Assembly: GCF_027924185.1 (NCBI RefSeq)
Contig: NZ_BRVO01000001.1
Coordinates: 1,302,001-1,366,000 of the forward strand
Direction of reading: 5' to 3'
DNA length: 64,000 bases
Origin: Neptunitalea lumnitzerae
GTDB taxonomy: Bacteria > Bacteroidota > Bacteroidia > Flavobacteriales > Flavobacteriaceae
Shown here one piece after another: positions 46,041 to 55,617 of this stretch. The translations under genes and the position numbers were made by a program. The first letter of the stretch is position 1, and each line of letters begins with the position of its first letter. Below the pieces are notes generated by a model. It was not told where the DNA came from. It did not search any database and was given only the letters and a program-made list of their open reading frames with translations.

Positions 46041-46152
46041 GTATGTATTTTAAGAAATTCATGTAATTCAATCTTGCTTATAAGCTCAAATTTACAAAGA
46101 ATTTGATTGTTAAATGCTAAAATTAGCTTAATGTATGATACTATAATACATA

Positions 46153-46638
46153 TTATTGGTTTAGACTTTTAGCGCCTTCAATAACTTTTGTTTTAAGTCC
46201 TTCTTTATAAGCAATAATACGGTTAAGTACCGCTGCGTTAGAAGCTCCTATTATTTGTGCAGCAAGTATACCTGCATTTTTGGCTCCGTTTAATGCTACA
46301 GTTGCTACTGGTACACCACCAGGCATTTGTAAAATAGATAATACAGAATCCCATCCATCAATAGAATTACTGCTTTTTACAGGAACCCCAATTACAGGTA
46401 ATGGAGACATAGATGCAACCATACCAGGTAAGTGAGCAGCACCACCAGCACCAGCAATAATTACTTGAATACCTCTGGTGTGAGCATTTTTACTAAAATC
46501 AAATAATTTCTCAGGAGTTCTGTGTGCCGAAACAATATCTACTTCAACCTCTAGTCCTAATTCTTTTAAAACATCTATAGCGTCTTGCATTACAGGTAGG
46601 TCACTAGTGCTACCCATTACAACGGCAATTTTACTCAT
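46153..46638 (-). CDS. purE: N5-carboxyaminoimidazole ribonucleotide mutase
   Basis: Class I PurE: converts N5-CAIR to CAIR in de novo purine synthesis. The 161-residue protein has the N-terminal nucleotide-binding MGSTSDLPVM, SAHRTPEKLFDF with the catalytic His, AGAGGAAHLPGMVAS and GVPVKSSNSIDGWDS. It begins 5 nt after purK, its pathway partner. Confidence 0.97.
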   Translation of the reverse strand: MSKIAVVMGSTSDLPVMQDAIDVLKELGLEVEVDIVSAHRTPEKLFDFSKNAHTRGIQVIIAGAGGAAHLPGMVASMSPLPVIGVPVKSSNSIDGWDSVLSILQMPGGVPVATVALNGAKNAGILAAQIIGASNAAVLNRIIAYKEGLKTKVIEGAKSLNQ

Positions 46639-46643
46639 GGTAT

Positions 46644-47804
46644 TTAGTTTTGTGTACTTATTACTTTAATAGTGTTTTTAACTTCTTCTGCTATGCTTCT
46701 TGCTTTAGCTATATCTTCATTTACTATGGTAACGTGTCCCATTTTTCTAAAAGGACGTGTTTCTTTTTTACCATATATATGAGGAGTAACCCCAGACAAC
46801 GCCATTATTTCTTCAATGTTTTCGTATTTCACATTACCAGTATGGCCTTCTGCACCTACAAGGTTAACCATAATACCAGCAACTTTACTGTGGGTATTTC
46901 CTAACGGTAAATTTAAAATAGCTCTTAGGTGCTGTTCAAATTGGTTTGTGTAGCTAGCTTCAATACTATAGTGTCCACTGTTATGTGGTCTTGGCGCTAC
47001 TTCATTTACCAAAATTTCATCATCTTGGGTTTGAAACATTTCTACAGCTAATAGTCCTACATGCCCTATTGCTTTTGAAACTTCTACAGCCACTTGTTGT
47101 GCTTTTTGTGCTACTTCGTCAGATATTCTAGCAGGGCATATTACATACTCTACTTGGTTAGCTTCTGGGTGAAACTCCATTTCAACTACCGGGTAAGTAG
47201 CAACCTCTTCCTTAGGGTTTCTTGCAACAATAACAGCAAGTTCATTTTTAAAAGGAATCATTTCTTCTGCAATGCACTCTACATTAGGTAATCCCTCTAA
47301 ATCTGTTACTTGTCTAATTACCTTAACACCGTTACCATCGTATCCAAATTGTGCGCTTTTCCAAACAAAAGGAAGTTTAACACCACCGTTTTCTATGGCG
47401 TCTTTAATTTCTGTGGTATAAGCAAAACGTGTAAATGGTGCTGTAGGGATGTTGTTATCTGTATAAAATAATTTTTGGGTAGCCTTGTTTTGTATAATGC
47501 GTAAGGTGTTAGAAGAAGGGTATACCTTAACGCCTTGTTTTTCTAAAGCTTCTAGCGCATCTACATTTACGTGTTCAATCTCAAAGGTAAGTACGTCTAC
47601 ATCTTTACCAAAGTTATACACGGTATCATAATCCATTAAATCACCTTGAGTAAAATCGTTACAGGCAATTTTACAAGGAGCCTCTGAGCTAGGGTCTATC
47701 ACTTTGGTAAATATGTCATATTTACGTGTTTCGTATAAGATCATTTTACCTAATTGACCTCCGCCTAAAATACCTAGTTTAAAATCTGAAGAAAAATAAT
47801 TCAT
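46644..47804 (-). CDS. purK: N5-carboxyaminoimidazole ribonucleotide synthase
   Basis: ATP-grasp enzyme that makes N5-CAIR from AIR, bicarbonate and ATP. The 386-residue protein has the N-terminal LGILGGGQLGKMI and the ATP-grasp core WKSAQFGYDGNGVKVI. ECIAEEMIPFKNELAV and NEVAPRPHNSGHYSIEA carry substrate and metal contacts. It is divergent from hpt and forms a two-gene unit with purE. Confidence 0.97.
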   Translation of the reverse strand: MNYFSSDFKLGILGGGQLGKMILYETRKYDIFTKVIDPSSEAPCKIACNDFTQGDLMDYDTVYNFGKDVDVLTFEIEHVNVDALEALEKQGVKVYPSSNTLRIIQNKATQKLFYTDNNIPTAPFTRFAYTTEIKDAIENGGVKLPFVWKSAQFGYDGNGVKVIRQVTDLEGLPNVECIAEEMIPFKNELAVIVARNPKEEVATYPVVEMEFHPEANQVEYVICPARISDEVAQKAQQVAVEVSKAIGHVGLLAVEMFQTQDDEILVNEVAPRPHNSGHYSIEASYTNQFEQHLRAILNLPLGNTHSKVAGIMVNLVGAEGHTGNVKYENIEEIMALSGVTPHIYGKKETRPFRKMGHVTIVNEDIAKARSIAEEVKNTIKVISTQN

Positions 47805-47909
47805 TAGTTGTAAAAATGTATTTTTAAGATACTTAATAATTTGATTTTACAAAAATATCATATAAAATGTAAACAGCAGCTAAAAATAGTACAACTAAAA
47901 TCAAAATAC

Positions 47910-47917
47910 TATCTTTG
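47910..47917 (+). promoter_or_regulatory. Candidate hpt operon -7 box (TATCTTTG)
   Basis: TATCTTTG matches TAnnTTTG 24 nt before the hpt start. No TTG is seen at the usual distance upstream. Confidence 0.4.
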
Positions 47918-47941
47918 TTGTACTGTTAAAACATTTGTATA

Positions 47942-48481
47942 GTGATACAATTACACGATAAGTTTTTTAAACCTTTTATTAGCTCACAGGAAATAAACGA
48001 AGCTATAGAAACAATGGCAACCCAAATAAGTAAAGACTTAGAAGGGGAAACACCCATTTTTGTAGCCATATTAAATGGCTCTTTTATGTTTGCTTCAGAT
48101 TTTTTGAAAAAATATCCGGAAAATTGTGAAATTACCTTTTTGAAGTTAGCCTCTTATGAGGGTACCGAATCTACAGGTAAGGTAAAACAGTTGGTAGGGT
48201 TAAGTACTTCTTTAAAAAATAGATCGGTAGTTGTTCTAGAGGATATTATAGATACTGGAAATACAATTGTAGAGATTTCTAAGTTACTCAAAAATGAAGG
48301 AGTAAAAGATCTTAAGATTGCAACTTTATTTTATAAGCCAGAGGTGTATGATAAAGAGTTGCCAATAGATTATATTGGGTTAGAAATACCAAACAAGTTT
48401 ATTGTTGGGTATGGGCTAGATTATGATGAGTTAGGAAGAAACTTACCGGAAGTGTATCAATTTTACAAACAAACAAAATAA
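47942..48481 (+). CDS. hpt: Hypoxanthine phosphoribosyltransferase
   Basis: Purine salvage enzyme that joins hypoxanthine or guanine to PRPP. The 179-residue protein has the PRPP-binding motif VVVLEDIIDTGNTI and an N-terminal FVAILNGSFMFASDF. A C-terminal IGLEIPNKFIVGYGLDY contacts the base and is typical. The start is GTG at 47942. The gene leads a plus-strand operon with adk (3 nt later) and obgE. Confidence 0.93.
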   Translation: MIQLHDKFFKPFISSQEINEAIETMATQISKDLEGETPIFVAILNGSFMFASDFLKKYPENCEITFLKLASYEGTESTGKVKQLVGLSTSLKNRSVVVLEDIIDTGNTIVEISKLLKNEGVKDLKIATLFYKPEVYDKELPIDYIGLEIPNKFIVGYGLDYDELGRNLPEVYQFYKQTK

Positions 48482-48484
48482 ACC

Positions 48485-49060
48485 ATGATTAATCTAGTAC
48501 TTTTTGGAAAGCCGGGAGCTGGTAAAGGAACACAAGCTACCATTTTAAAGGAAAAATATGAATTAGTGCACATTTCTACAGGAGATGTTTTCAGATTCAA
48601 TATTAAGAACGAAACTAAGCTAGGAACACTTGCTAAGTCTTACATAGATAATGGAGAGTTAGTACCAGATGAGGTAACTATTAACATGTTAAGTGAAGAG
48701 GTGAAAAGTAATCCAGGAGCTAAAGGTTTTATTTTTGATGGATTTCCAAGAACTATAGCACAAGCTGAAGCACTTGATAAATTACTAGATTCTAATGCAA
48801 TGTCTTTAGATGGTACAGTTGCTTTAGAGGCAGATGATGAGGTGCTTATTCAACGTTTACTTGAGCGTGGAAAAGTAAGTGGTAGATCTGATGATCAAGA
48901 CGAAAGTAAAATTAGAAATCGTTTTGAGGAGTATAACGCTAAAACTTCTCCACTTATTAATTATTATAAAGAACAAGAAAAGTTTTACAGTGTAAATGGG
49001 ATTGGTGATATTGAAGAAATTACCGAACGTTTAAGCGCTGTAATAGATAACTTAAAATAA
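48485..49060 (+). CDS. adk: Adenylate kinase, short-LID form
   Basis: Interconverts ATP, ADP and AMP. The 191-residue protein has the P-loop GKPGAGKGTQA near the N-terminus, STGDVFRFNI and FDGFPRTIAQAEAL for AMP binding, and RLLERGKVSGRSDD before the LID. The LID is short and lacks the Cys4 zinc insert of many bacterial enzymes. It lies between hpt (3 nt) and obgE (9 nt) in an apparent operon. Confidence 0.95.
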   Translation: MINLVLFGKPGAGKGTQATILKEKYELVHISTGDVFRFNIKNETKLGTLAKSYIDNGELVPDEVTINMLSEEVKSNPGAKGFIFDGFPRTIAQAEALDKLLDSNAMSLDGTVALEADDEVLIQRLLERGKVSGRSDDQDESKIRNRFEEYNAKTSPLINYYKEQEKFYSVNGIGDIEEITERLSAVIDNLK

Positions 49061-49069
49061 AAGAACTGA

Positions 49070-50092
49070 ATGACTGAAGGGAATTTTACTGATTATGTAA
49101 AAATTTTTGCTGAATCCGGTAATGGAGGAAAGGGATCTGTGCATCTACATAGAGAGAAGTATATAGATAAAGGAGGTCCTGATGGCGGTGATGGAGGACG
49201 AGGCGGCCACGTAATTGTGCGTGGTAATGAAAACCTTTGGACACTTATACATTTTAAATATCAAAAGCATTTTAAAGGTGGCCATGGTGAGCATGGAGGT
49301 AGTAGTAGAAGTACCGGAGCCGATGGTAAAGATACTTATTTAGATGTGCCGCTAGGTACCGTAATAAGAGACTTTGAAACCAAAGAAATACTTTTTGAAA
49401 TTACCGAAAACGGAGAAGAAAAACTACTTCTAGAAGGAGGTAAAGGAGGATTAGGGAACTGGCATTTTAGAAGTTCTACCAATCAAACTCCACGATACGC
49501 CCAACCTGGAATACCGGGTAAGGACGGAGCCTTTTTGCTAGAATTAAAATTATTAGCAGATGTAGGATTAGTAGGTTTTCCTAATGCTGGGAAATCTACA
49601 CTCCTTTCTGTAATAACATCTGCAAAACCTAAAATTGCAGATTATCCTTTTACTACTTTAAAGCCTAATTTAGGAATTGTTCAGTACAGAGATTTTCAAT
49701 CGTTTGTAATTGCAGATATTCCTGGTATTATTGAGGGTGCAGCAGAAGGTAAAGGTTTAGGTCATTACTTTTTAAGACATATTGAACGAAATTCAACATT
49801 GTTGTTTCTTGTACCTGCAGATGCTAATGATATTGCTGAAGAGTATAATATTTTACTGAAGGAGTTGAGAGAGTATAACCCTGAATTGTTAGATAAAGAG
49901 CGTTTGGTGGTTATTTCTAAATCAGATCTTTTAGATGATGAGTTAAAAACGGAATTGAAGGCTGAATTAGATGAAACCTTAGAAGGTATTCCTTATATGT
50001 TTATTTCATCGGTGGCTCAGCAAAATATTCTAGAGTTAAAAGATAGGTTGTGGAAAATGCTCAATCCAACAACCGATTCAACACCATCATAA
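49070..50092 (+). CDS. obgE: Obg-family GTPase (ribosome assembly)
   Basis: Essential GTPase that acts in 50S ribosome maturation and stress signalling. The 340-residue protein has the glycine-rich Obg fold ([29 protein letters not shown]), then a G domain with Walker [12 protein letters not shown] and switch region [27 protein letters not shown] serves as the base-recognition motif. It ends soon after the G domain, so the C-terminal OCT domain is absent, as usual in this phylum. Confidence 0.95.
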   Translation: MTEGNFTDYVKIFAESGNGGKGSVHLHREKYIDKGGPDGGDGGRGGHVIVRGNENLWTLIHFKYQKHFKGGHGEHGGSSRSTGADGKDTYLDVPLGTVIRDFETKEILFEITENGEEKLLLEGGKGGLGNWHFRSSTNQTPRYAQPGIPGKDGAFLLELKLLADVGLVGFPNAGKSTLLSVITSAKPKIADYPFTTLKPNLGIVQYRDFQSFVIADIPGIIEGAAEGKGLGHYFLRHIERNSTLLFLVPADANDIAEEYNILLKELREYNPELLDKERLVVISKSDLLDDELKTELKAELDETLEGIPYMFISSVAQQNILELKDRLWKMLNPTTDSTPS

Positions 50093-50118
50093 TTTTAGTA
50101 AAGGAAGTAACAGTACGT

Positions 50119-51075
50119 ATGTATCGATTATCAATTATCTTTTTTTTGTTTTTCTCGATACAATGTTTTTCTCAAAACAATCTTGATAAAGGAAGGTTGT
50201 TGCTTGAGCAAAAGGAGTATGTACAAGCAGAAACGTTTTTTTTAAACTACCTAGATGAGTATCCTGACAATTTAGAAGTTAGAGAATGCTTAGGAGATTT
50301 ATATGGGTACCAAGAGCGTTGGGATAAAGCTATTGAATACTATAGGTATTTAGTAGAGCAGAAACCTAAGGTAGCTAACTACCATTATAAATATGGTGGG
50401 GTGCTTGGTATGAAGGCTTTACAAAATAAGCTAGCTGCTATTGGTTTGATAGATGATATTGAAGACCATTTTGTGAGCGCTGCTAAATTAGACAAAACTC
50501 ACATTGATGCACGCTGGGCACTCGTGAAGTTTTATGTTGAATTACCGGGTATTTTAGGAGGTACAAAAGCCAAGGCTCATGCATATGCAGATGAGTTGTT
50601 GGCGCTATCTGCTGTAGATGGTTATTTGGCAAAAGGCTTCATCTATAAATCTTCTAAAGATTATAAAGATGCAGAGGAGAACTTACGGTCTGCGGTTAAA
50701 ATAGGCGGGTCTGTAACTTGTTATAAAGAGTTAGTAGCTCTGTATCTTGAAGAAGAAAAATATCAAAGTGCATTGGCTTTACTCCAAGAGGCCTATGAGA
50801 AACATTCTTATAACAACTTTTTGTACGAAATAGGAAAAATTTCCGCAGAGCAAGAACTTCAAATTAGTGATGGCGAGCTTTGTTTAGAAAAGTATATAAA
50901 AAATTATCATTACAGTGATAGTTACCCATTAGAATGGGCTTATTTGAGGTTAGCTCAGTTAGCCAGATACAAGAATAAAAAAGATACAGCGTTAAGCTAT
51001 ATAGATAAATCGTTAGCTATACGAGCAGATTTTAGCTTAGCGAAAAAAGAACGAATAAAGATTTTAAAATTATAA
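50119..51075 (+). CDS. Exported TPR-repeat protein
   Basis: Starting at the ATG at 50119 the product has 318 residues and a clear signal peptide (MYRLSIIFFLFFSIQCFSQ). A longer frame from 50050 overlaps obgE and would mask the signal, so I prefer the later start. The body is helical with several TPR-like motifs (YVQAETFFLNYLDEYPDN, WDKAIEYYRYLVEQKP, YQSALALLQEAYEKH). Such proteins serve as periplasmic interaction scaffolds; the partner is unknown. It lies between obgE and mpl, probably in the same operon. Confidence 0.85.
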   Translation: MYRLSIIFFLFFSIQCFSQNNLDKGRLLLEQKEYVQAETFFLNYLDEYPDNLEVRECLGDLYGYQERWDKAIEYYRYLVEQKPKVANYHYKYGGVLGMKALQNKLAAIGLIDDIEDHFVSAAKLDKTHIDARWALVKFYVELPGILGGTKAKAHAYADELLALSAVDGYLAKGFIYKSSKDYKDAEENLRSAVKIGGSVTCYKELVALYLEEEKYQSALALLQEAYEKHSYNNFLYEIGKISAEQELQISDGELCLEKYIKNYHYSDSYPLEWAYLRLAQLARYKNKKDTALSYIDKSLAIRADFSLAKKERIKILKL

Positions 51076-51079
51076 TACC

Positions 51080-52432
51080 ATGCGCATTCATTTTATAGCA
51101 ATAGGAGGTGCTGCTATGCATAACTTAGCTTTAGCACTTCATAATAAAGGATACCAAGTAACCGGAAGTGATGATGCAATTTTTGATCCGTCTAAATCAA
51201 GGTTAGCCGCAAAAGGATTATTACCAGAAACATTTGGGTGGTTTCCTGAAAAAATTACTACAGATTTAGATGCTATAATTTTAGGAATGCATGCAAAGCC
51301 AGACAACCCTGAATTGTTAAAGGCGCAGGAGCTAGGAGTTAAAATATATTCTTATCCTGAATTTTTGTACGAACAAAGTAAAGATAAAACAAGAGTTGTT
51401 ATTGGTGGTAGCCATGGTAAAACAACTATTACCTCAATGATTTTACATGTGTTAAATTATCATGATATTGAGGTAGACTATATGGTGGGGGCTCAATTAG
51501 AAGGGTTTGATACTATGGTGCACCTAACAGGAGAGAATGACTTTATAGTACTAGAAGGAGATGAGTATTTAAGCTCTCCTATAGATAGACGACCAAAATT
51601 TCATTTATACCAACCTAATATTGCTTTGTTAAGTGGTATTGCTTGGGACCATATTAATGTGTTTCCTACTTATGAAAACTATGTAGAGCAGTTTAGCATT
51701 TTTGTAGATAGTATTGTTAATGGAGGTATTATAGTGTATAATGAGGAAGATGCTGAGGTTAAAAAAGTAGTTGAGGCTTCTGAAAACCCCATTAGAAAAA
51801 ATCCTTATCAAACACCTGTGTACGAGGTTGCAGATGGCGAAACTCTTATAGATACGCCTGATGGGCTGTTACCAATAGAAATATTTGGTAAACACAATTT
51901 AAGTAATTTAAGTGGGGCTAAATGGGTTTGCCAACACATGGGGGTAGATGAAGAAGATTTTTATGAAGCTATTGCTAGTTTTAAAGGAGCTAGTAAGCGT
52001 ATGGAAAAAATTGCTTCTAATGCTACCAGTGTTGCTTTTAAAGATTTTGCACACTCTCCTAGCAAAGTAAAAGCTACTACCAAAGCAGTTAAAGAGCAGT
52101 TTCCTACTAAAAAGTTAGTAGCTTGTTTAGAGTTGCATACCTATAGTAGTTTAAATGCTGAGTTTTTAAAGGAATACAAGGGTAGTTTAGCGTTGGCAGA
52201 TGAGGCTGTTGTGTTTTATTCACCAGAAGCGGTTAAGATAAAAAGATTAGAAGAAGTTACATCATCTGATATTGAGCAGGCCTTTGTTAAAGAAGGGTTG
52301 ACAATATTTACCAACCCTGATGCTTTTAAAGATTATTTATTTTCGAAAAAATTAGACCATACCGCTTTGCTTTTAATGAGTAGTGGTAACTATGGAGGAT
52401 TAGATTTTAACGAAGTAAAAGAATTATTCTAA
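51080..52432 (+). CDS. mpl: UDP-N-acetylmuramate--tripeptide ligase (Mpl-type Mur ligase)
   Basis: A MurC-like ligase of 450 residues that joins recycled murein tripeptide to UDP-MurNAc. The N-terminal Rossmann-type motif is FIAIGGAAMHNLALAL and the ATP loop is GGSHGKTTITSM. YMVGAQLEGFD and EGDEYLSSPIDRRPKF are characteristic of Mpl rather than MurC. KDFAHSPSKVKATTKAV marks the C-terminal domain. It begins 4 nt after the TPR gene, and its stop abuts the convergent DUF1569 gene. Confidence 0.92.
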   Translation: MRIHFIAIGGAAMHNLALALHNKGYQVTGSDDAIFDPSKSRLAAKGLLPETFGWFPEKITTDLDAIILGMHAKPDNPELLKAQELGVKIYSYPEFLYEQSKDKTRVVIGGSHGKTTITSMILHVLNYHDIEVDYMVGAQLEGFDTMVHLTGENDFIVLEGDEYLSSPIDRRPKFHLYQPNIALLSGIAWDHINVFPTYENYVEQFSIFVDSIVNGGIIVYNEEDAEVKKVVEASENPIRKNPYQTPVYEVADGETLIDTPDGLLPIEIFGKHNLSNLSGAKWVCQHMGVDEEDFYEAIASFKGASKRMEKIASNATSVAFKDFAHSPSKVKATTKAVKEQFPTKKLVACLELHTYSSLNAEFLKEYKGSLALADEAVVFYSPEAVKIKRLEEVTSSDIEQAFVKEGLTIFTNPDAFKDYLFSKKLDHTALLLMSSGNYGGLDFNEVKELF

Positions 52433-52885
52433 TTAGTTATTGAACTGTGTGAAATGATGATCTAGATGTTTATAGGTCATCATTCCATATTGTTCTTTGG
52501 TAAACTTACCAAAGTATGGGTGTACCGGAAAACTCTCATTACTATCTTTTCTAGAGTGAATTTCTTCAATTAAAGTTTTTAGTTTTTCTTTTTCCACTAA
52601 AAATTCATCGGTGTTTGTCATGGTGAATTCTTTCGCTGTAGGAAGTCCTTTCTTCCAAGGCTTGTCGTTATATAAAGAGCTATTCATGCTTTTTAAGAGT
52701 AGTCCCATTAAAAAGTTAGGTTTTTTTAAGGTGGTTTTGCCTAAAGTAAGTTCTATAGGTTTTTGGCAATGCGCTAGCATTTGCGTTACATTCATTTTTC
52801 CCCAAATAGCTTTTTGGTCGGGTGATATTTTATCCAGTCGTTCTTTAATTTCTGAATAGGTTTCGTTTTCAAAAATTGATTTCAT
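52433..52885 (-). CDS. DUF1569 / DinB-like protein
   Basis: A 150-residue protein of the DinB/YfiT-like superfamily, DUF1569 branch. MNVTQMLAHCQKPIEL and YKHLDHHFTQF carry His residues at positions used for metal binding in related proteins. Function is unknown. A longer frame begins at 52957, but its N-terminus is weak and would overlap radC; the ATG at 52885 (MKSIFENETY) gives the normal domain start. Confidence 0.8.
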   Translation of the reverse strand: MKSIFENETYSEIKERLDKISPDQKAIWGKMNVTQMLAHCQKPIELTLGKTTLKKPNFLMGLLLKSMNSSLYNDKPWKKGLPTAKEFTMTNTDEFLVEKEKLKTLIEEIHSRKDSNESFPVHPYFGKFTKEQYGMMTYKHLDHHFTQFNN

Positions 52886-52935
52886 TTTACGGTTTTTAGC
52901 AATTGATGAAATGTACAAATTTTTATTTTTAAAAA

Positions 52936-53634
52936 GTGAAAGAAAAAACCGAAACATTCTCTATAAAAAACTGGTCTTTAGATGATAGACCAAGGGAGAA
53001 ACTACTACAAAAGGGGAAAGATATACTGTCTGATGCTGAGCTAATTGCTATTTTAATAGGTAGTGGTAGCAGAAATGAGAGTGCTGTAGATTTATCTAAG
53101 CGCTTGTTGCACTCGGTAGATTTTTCCTTGAACGAACTAGGGAAGCTAACCGTGCAAGAGTTAACCAAATTTAAAGGGATTGGAGAGGCTAAAGCTATTA
53201 CTATTATTGCGGCAGCAGAATTGGGTAGACGCAGAAAATCTGAAGAAGTGCGCGAAAAAGTTAAAATTACGAGCAGTAAATTAGCGTATCATGTGTTTCA
53301 GCCTATCATAGGAGAATTGCCACATGAGGAGTTTTGGGTGGCGTACCTAAACAATTCTAATAAAGTAATAGCTACTACACAATTAAGTAAGGGCGGCATA
53401 ACTGGTACTTTGGTAGATGTAAGGTTGGTTTTTAAGCAAGCCTTAACTTGCGGGGCAACATCAATAATATTAGCACATAACCATCCGTCGGGTACCTTGC
53501 AACCAAGTGAAATGGATAAAAAATTAACTACTAAAATTTGTACTGCAGGAAATAGTTTAGATATTAAAGTTCTAGACCACCTTATTGTAACTGAAAAAAC
53601 GTATTTTAGCTTTGCAGATGAGGGATTATTGTAG
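52936..53634 (+). CDS. radC: RadC-family JAB/MPN-domain protein
   Basis: A 232-residue RadC-like protein with an N-terminal helix-hairpin-helix-like region (KFKGIGEAKAITIIAAAEL) and a C-terminal JAB1/MPN metalloprotease-like domain with LAHNHPSGTLQPSEMD. Function is unproven; the link to DNA repair suggested by the name is weak. The start is GTG at 52936: an in-frame TAA lies at 52930-52932 and no ATG follows in the first two thirds, so the GTG is forced. It is divergent from the DUF1569 gene and is followed 3 nt later by the deacetylase-like gene. Confidence 0.9.
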   Translation: MKEKTETFSIKNWSLDDRPREKLLQKGKDILSDAELIAILIGSGSRNESAVDLSKRLLHSVDFSLNELGKLTVQELTKFKGIGEAKAITIIAAAELGRRRKSEEVREKVKITSSKLAYHVFQPIIGELPHEEFWVAYLNNSNKVIATTQLSKGGITGTLVDVRLVFKQALTCGATSIILAHNHPSGTLQPSEMDKKLTTKICTAGNSLDIKVLDHLIVTEKTYFSFADEGLL

Positions 53635-53637
53635 TTT

Positions 53638-54939
53638 ATGTTTTTAGTATATACACACAAAATAACACCTAGGTTTACTTATATAATGAAGCATGTGTTT
53701 ACGCATATGCTTGGTGTAGAAGTTAAGTTTACTACCAAAGTAGAGGATTTTATTGCCCACTCCGGACCAAAAATCACATACTGTAAGCAAGCATTACAAA
53801 ACGAGTTTCATATTAAAAGTAATGATCTACTGTTTCAACAGGGGTTTGATGATGTTGAGGTTTCCGTGCAGCAGTGGGATGAGGTTGCATGCTTTTTTCC
53901 TACCAATGATAAAAGTGCAGTACCTTATGATATTTTTGCGGCTTCATTTTACTTATTAAGTCGTTATGAAGAGTATGTGCCTCATGTAAAAGATATGCAT
54001 GGAAGGTATCCTGCAAAGGAAAGTTTAGCTTTTAAAAATAATTTCTTAGAAGTACCTGTAGTTGATATTTGGGTGCAACGTTTAAAGCAGGCCATTTTAA
54101 GAAGATTCCCAGAGGCTGTATTTCCTAAAAAAGAATTTTCTACCTTATCTATTATTGATGTGCCTTGCGCTTATACTTTTAAAAAGAAGGGTGTGGTACG
54201 CAGTATTGGTGGTAGTATTACCGACTTGTTTAATTTAAAGTTTGGTAGGGTGTTAGAGCGTTATAAGGTGCTTTTTAATATTACCCCAGACCCTAGCGAT
54301 AATTTTGAAAAACTACTTTGGTTTAAGAAGAAGTATAATTTAGATACGCTATTTTTCTTTTTAGTGGGAGATTATGGAAGCTTTGATAAGAATATTTCTA
54401 TCAATAATAAATCGTTTAGAGAGCTTATTAAATCGGTTGCAGATTATTCTGTGGTGTCTTTAATGGCTTCTTATGATTCTTTCGGAAATGTTGATGTGTT
54501 GCGTGAAGAGCGTAAACGCCTTATAGAAATAATTAATAGACCTATTAAAAGAGTACGGCTACGTTTGGCTAGATTGGAATTACCTGAAACCTATAAAGGT
54601 TTGGTAGACGCTGATTTTACAGAAGACTATACAATGGGCTATGTAAGGCAAGTAGGTTTTAGGGCAGGCACCTGTACGCCATTTAAGTTTTATGATTTAA
54701 GCCTAGAGATGCAAACTATTTTAAAGGTGCATCCAATTTGTATACATGATGATGCGTTAAGAGATTACGGAAAGGATAAGGCAGAAGCTGTTTTTTACAA
54801 ATTATATGAAGCAGTGAAAGCAGTTAGGGGAGAGTTTATTGCTGTTTTTTCTAATGAGAGTATGGGGAATTATGGAAATGAAAGAGGGTTTAGAAAATTT
54901 TATTTTAAAGTGTTTAAGAAAATATGTACCGAGAAATAG
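53638..54939 (+). CDS. Polysaccharide deacetylase-like protein (DUF7033 type), metal site degenerate
   Basis: A 433-residue cytosolic-looking protein. The N-terminal ~130 residues fit the DUF7033 region found before Bacteroidetes deacetylases (DIFAASFYLLSRYEEY). The rest resembles a NodB domain (FRAGTCTPFKFYDL as the Arg-containing motif). The usual Asp-Asp pair of motif 1 reads IIDVPCAY, and the His-containing motif 2 reads SLMASYDS with Met in place of His. So the metal-binding residues look lost and activity is doubtful. It lies 3 nt after radC and overlaps the next gene by 16 bp. Confidence 0.75.
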   Translation: MFLVYTHKITPRFTYIMKHVFTHMLGVEVKFTTKVEDFIAHSGPKITYCKQALQNEFHIKSNDLLFQQGFDDVEVSVQQWDEVACFFPTNDKSAVPYDIFAASFYLLSRYEEYVPHVKDMHGRYPAKESLAFKNNFLEVPVVDIWVQRLKQAILRRFPEAVFPKKEFSTLSIIDVPCAYTFKKKGVVRSIGGSITDLFNLKFGRVLERYKVLFNITPDPSDNFEKLLWFKKKYNLDTLFFFLVGDYGSFDKNISINNKSFRELIKSVADYSVVSLMASYDSFGNVDVLREERKRLIEIINRPIKRVRLRLARLELPETYKGLVDADFTEDYTMGYVRQVGFRAGTCTPFKFYDLSLEMQTILKVHPICIHDDALRDYGKDKAEAVFYKLYEAVKAVRGEFIAVFSNESMGNYGNERGFRKFYFKVFKKICTEK

Positions 54940-55613
54940 TTACAGATGTTTTTTTTGATTTGGACCATACGTTATGGGATTTTGAAAAGAACTCTGCATT
55001 GACATATACCAAAATTTTTGACTTACATGATTTAACAATAGATGTAGATGCGTTTTTATCGTATTACATTCCTATTAATCATGATTGTTGGAAATTGTAC
55101 CGTGAAGATAAAATTAGTAAAGAGAATTTACGGTATGTTAGACTTCAGGCTACGTTTGAGAAATTAGGAATGTCGGTTTCTGATGAGTTGATTAATTTGT
55201 TGGCAGATGAGTATATAAAGTACTTGTCTACTTTTAGTAATTTGTTTGATGGCACATTAGATATTTTAAATTATTTAAAGCCTAAGTATAAATTACATAT
55301 TATAACCAATGGTTTTCAGGAAGTGCAAAATTTTAAGTTGAAGAATTCTATGATAGACCATTTCTTTGAATGTGTGGTAGATTCTGAGATGGTGGGTGTT
55401 AAAAAACCAAATCCGCTAATATTTGAGTATTCTTTAACCAAGGCTAAAGCAATACCCGAGAAATCAATAATGATTGGAGATAGCTATGAGGCGGATATTT
55501 TAGGTGCTCAAAAATTAGGAATGCATACTATTCATTTTAATAGCAACAATGAGCCTGAAGATGAACAGGGAATTACTATTTATAAACTGGAAGAAATTAA
55601 AAAATACCTATAA
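54924..55613 (+). CDS. HAD hydrolase, YjjG-type pyrimidine nucleotidase
   Basis: A 229-residue HAD-superfamily phosphatase with catalytic motif I DLDHTLWDFE, motif II IITNGF, motif III Lys in GVKKPNP and motif IV IGDSYEADILGA. The DHTLWDFEKNS start is characteristic of the YjjG non-canonical nucleotidase family, which removes phosphate from damaged or unusual pyrimidine nucleotides. It overlaps the upstream gene by 16 bp, suggesting coupled translation. Confidence 0.88.
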   Translation: MYREIVTDVFFDLDHTLWDFEKNSALTYTKIFDLHDLTIDVDAFLSYYIPINHDCWKLYREDKISKENLRYVRLQATFEKLGMSVSDELINLLADEYIKYLSTFSNLFDGTLDILNYLKPKYKLHIITNGFQEVQNFKLKNSMIDHFFECVVDSEMVGVKKPNPLIFEYSLTKAKAIPEKSIMIGDSYEADILGAQKLGMHTIHFNSNNEPEDEQGITIYKLEEIKKYL

Positions 55614-55617
55614 TACA

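Larger units (their letters stand above)
45842..46152. other. 311-bp gene-free region
   Basis: No protein-coding frame is supported here. On the plus strand it holds a promoter-like TTG/TATATTTG pair at 45905-45937 and a strong terminator at 46010-46038. The remaining 110 bp before the purE stop is AT-rich and shows nothing recognisable. Confidence 0.7.

Noticed and set aside
50050-50118. Upstream start for the TPR protein
   Set aside because: It overlaps the end of obgE and places 23 charged or polar residues before a clean signal peptide starting at 50119.
52886-52957. Extended N-terminus of the DUF1569 protein
   Set aside because: It would overlap radC and adds a low-complexity basic stretch before the normal domain start at 52885.
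55549-55617. Upstream start for the secreted unknown protein
   Set aside because: It runs through the HAD gene in another frame and hides the signal peptide that starts at 55618.
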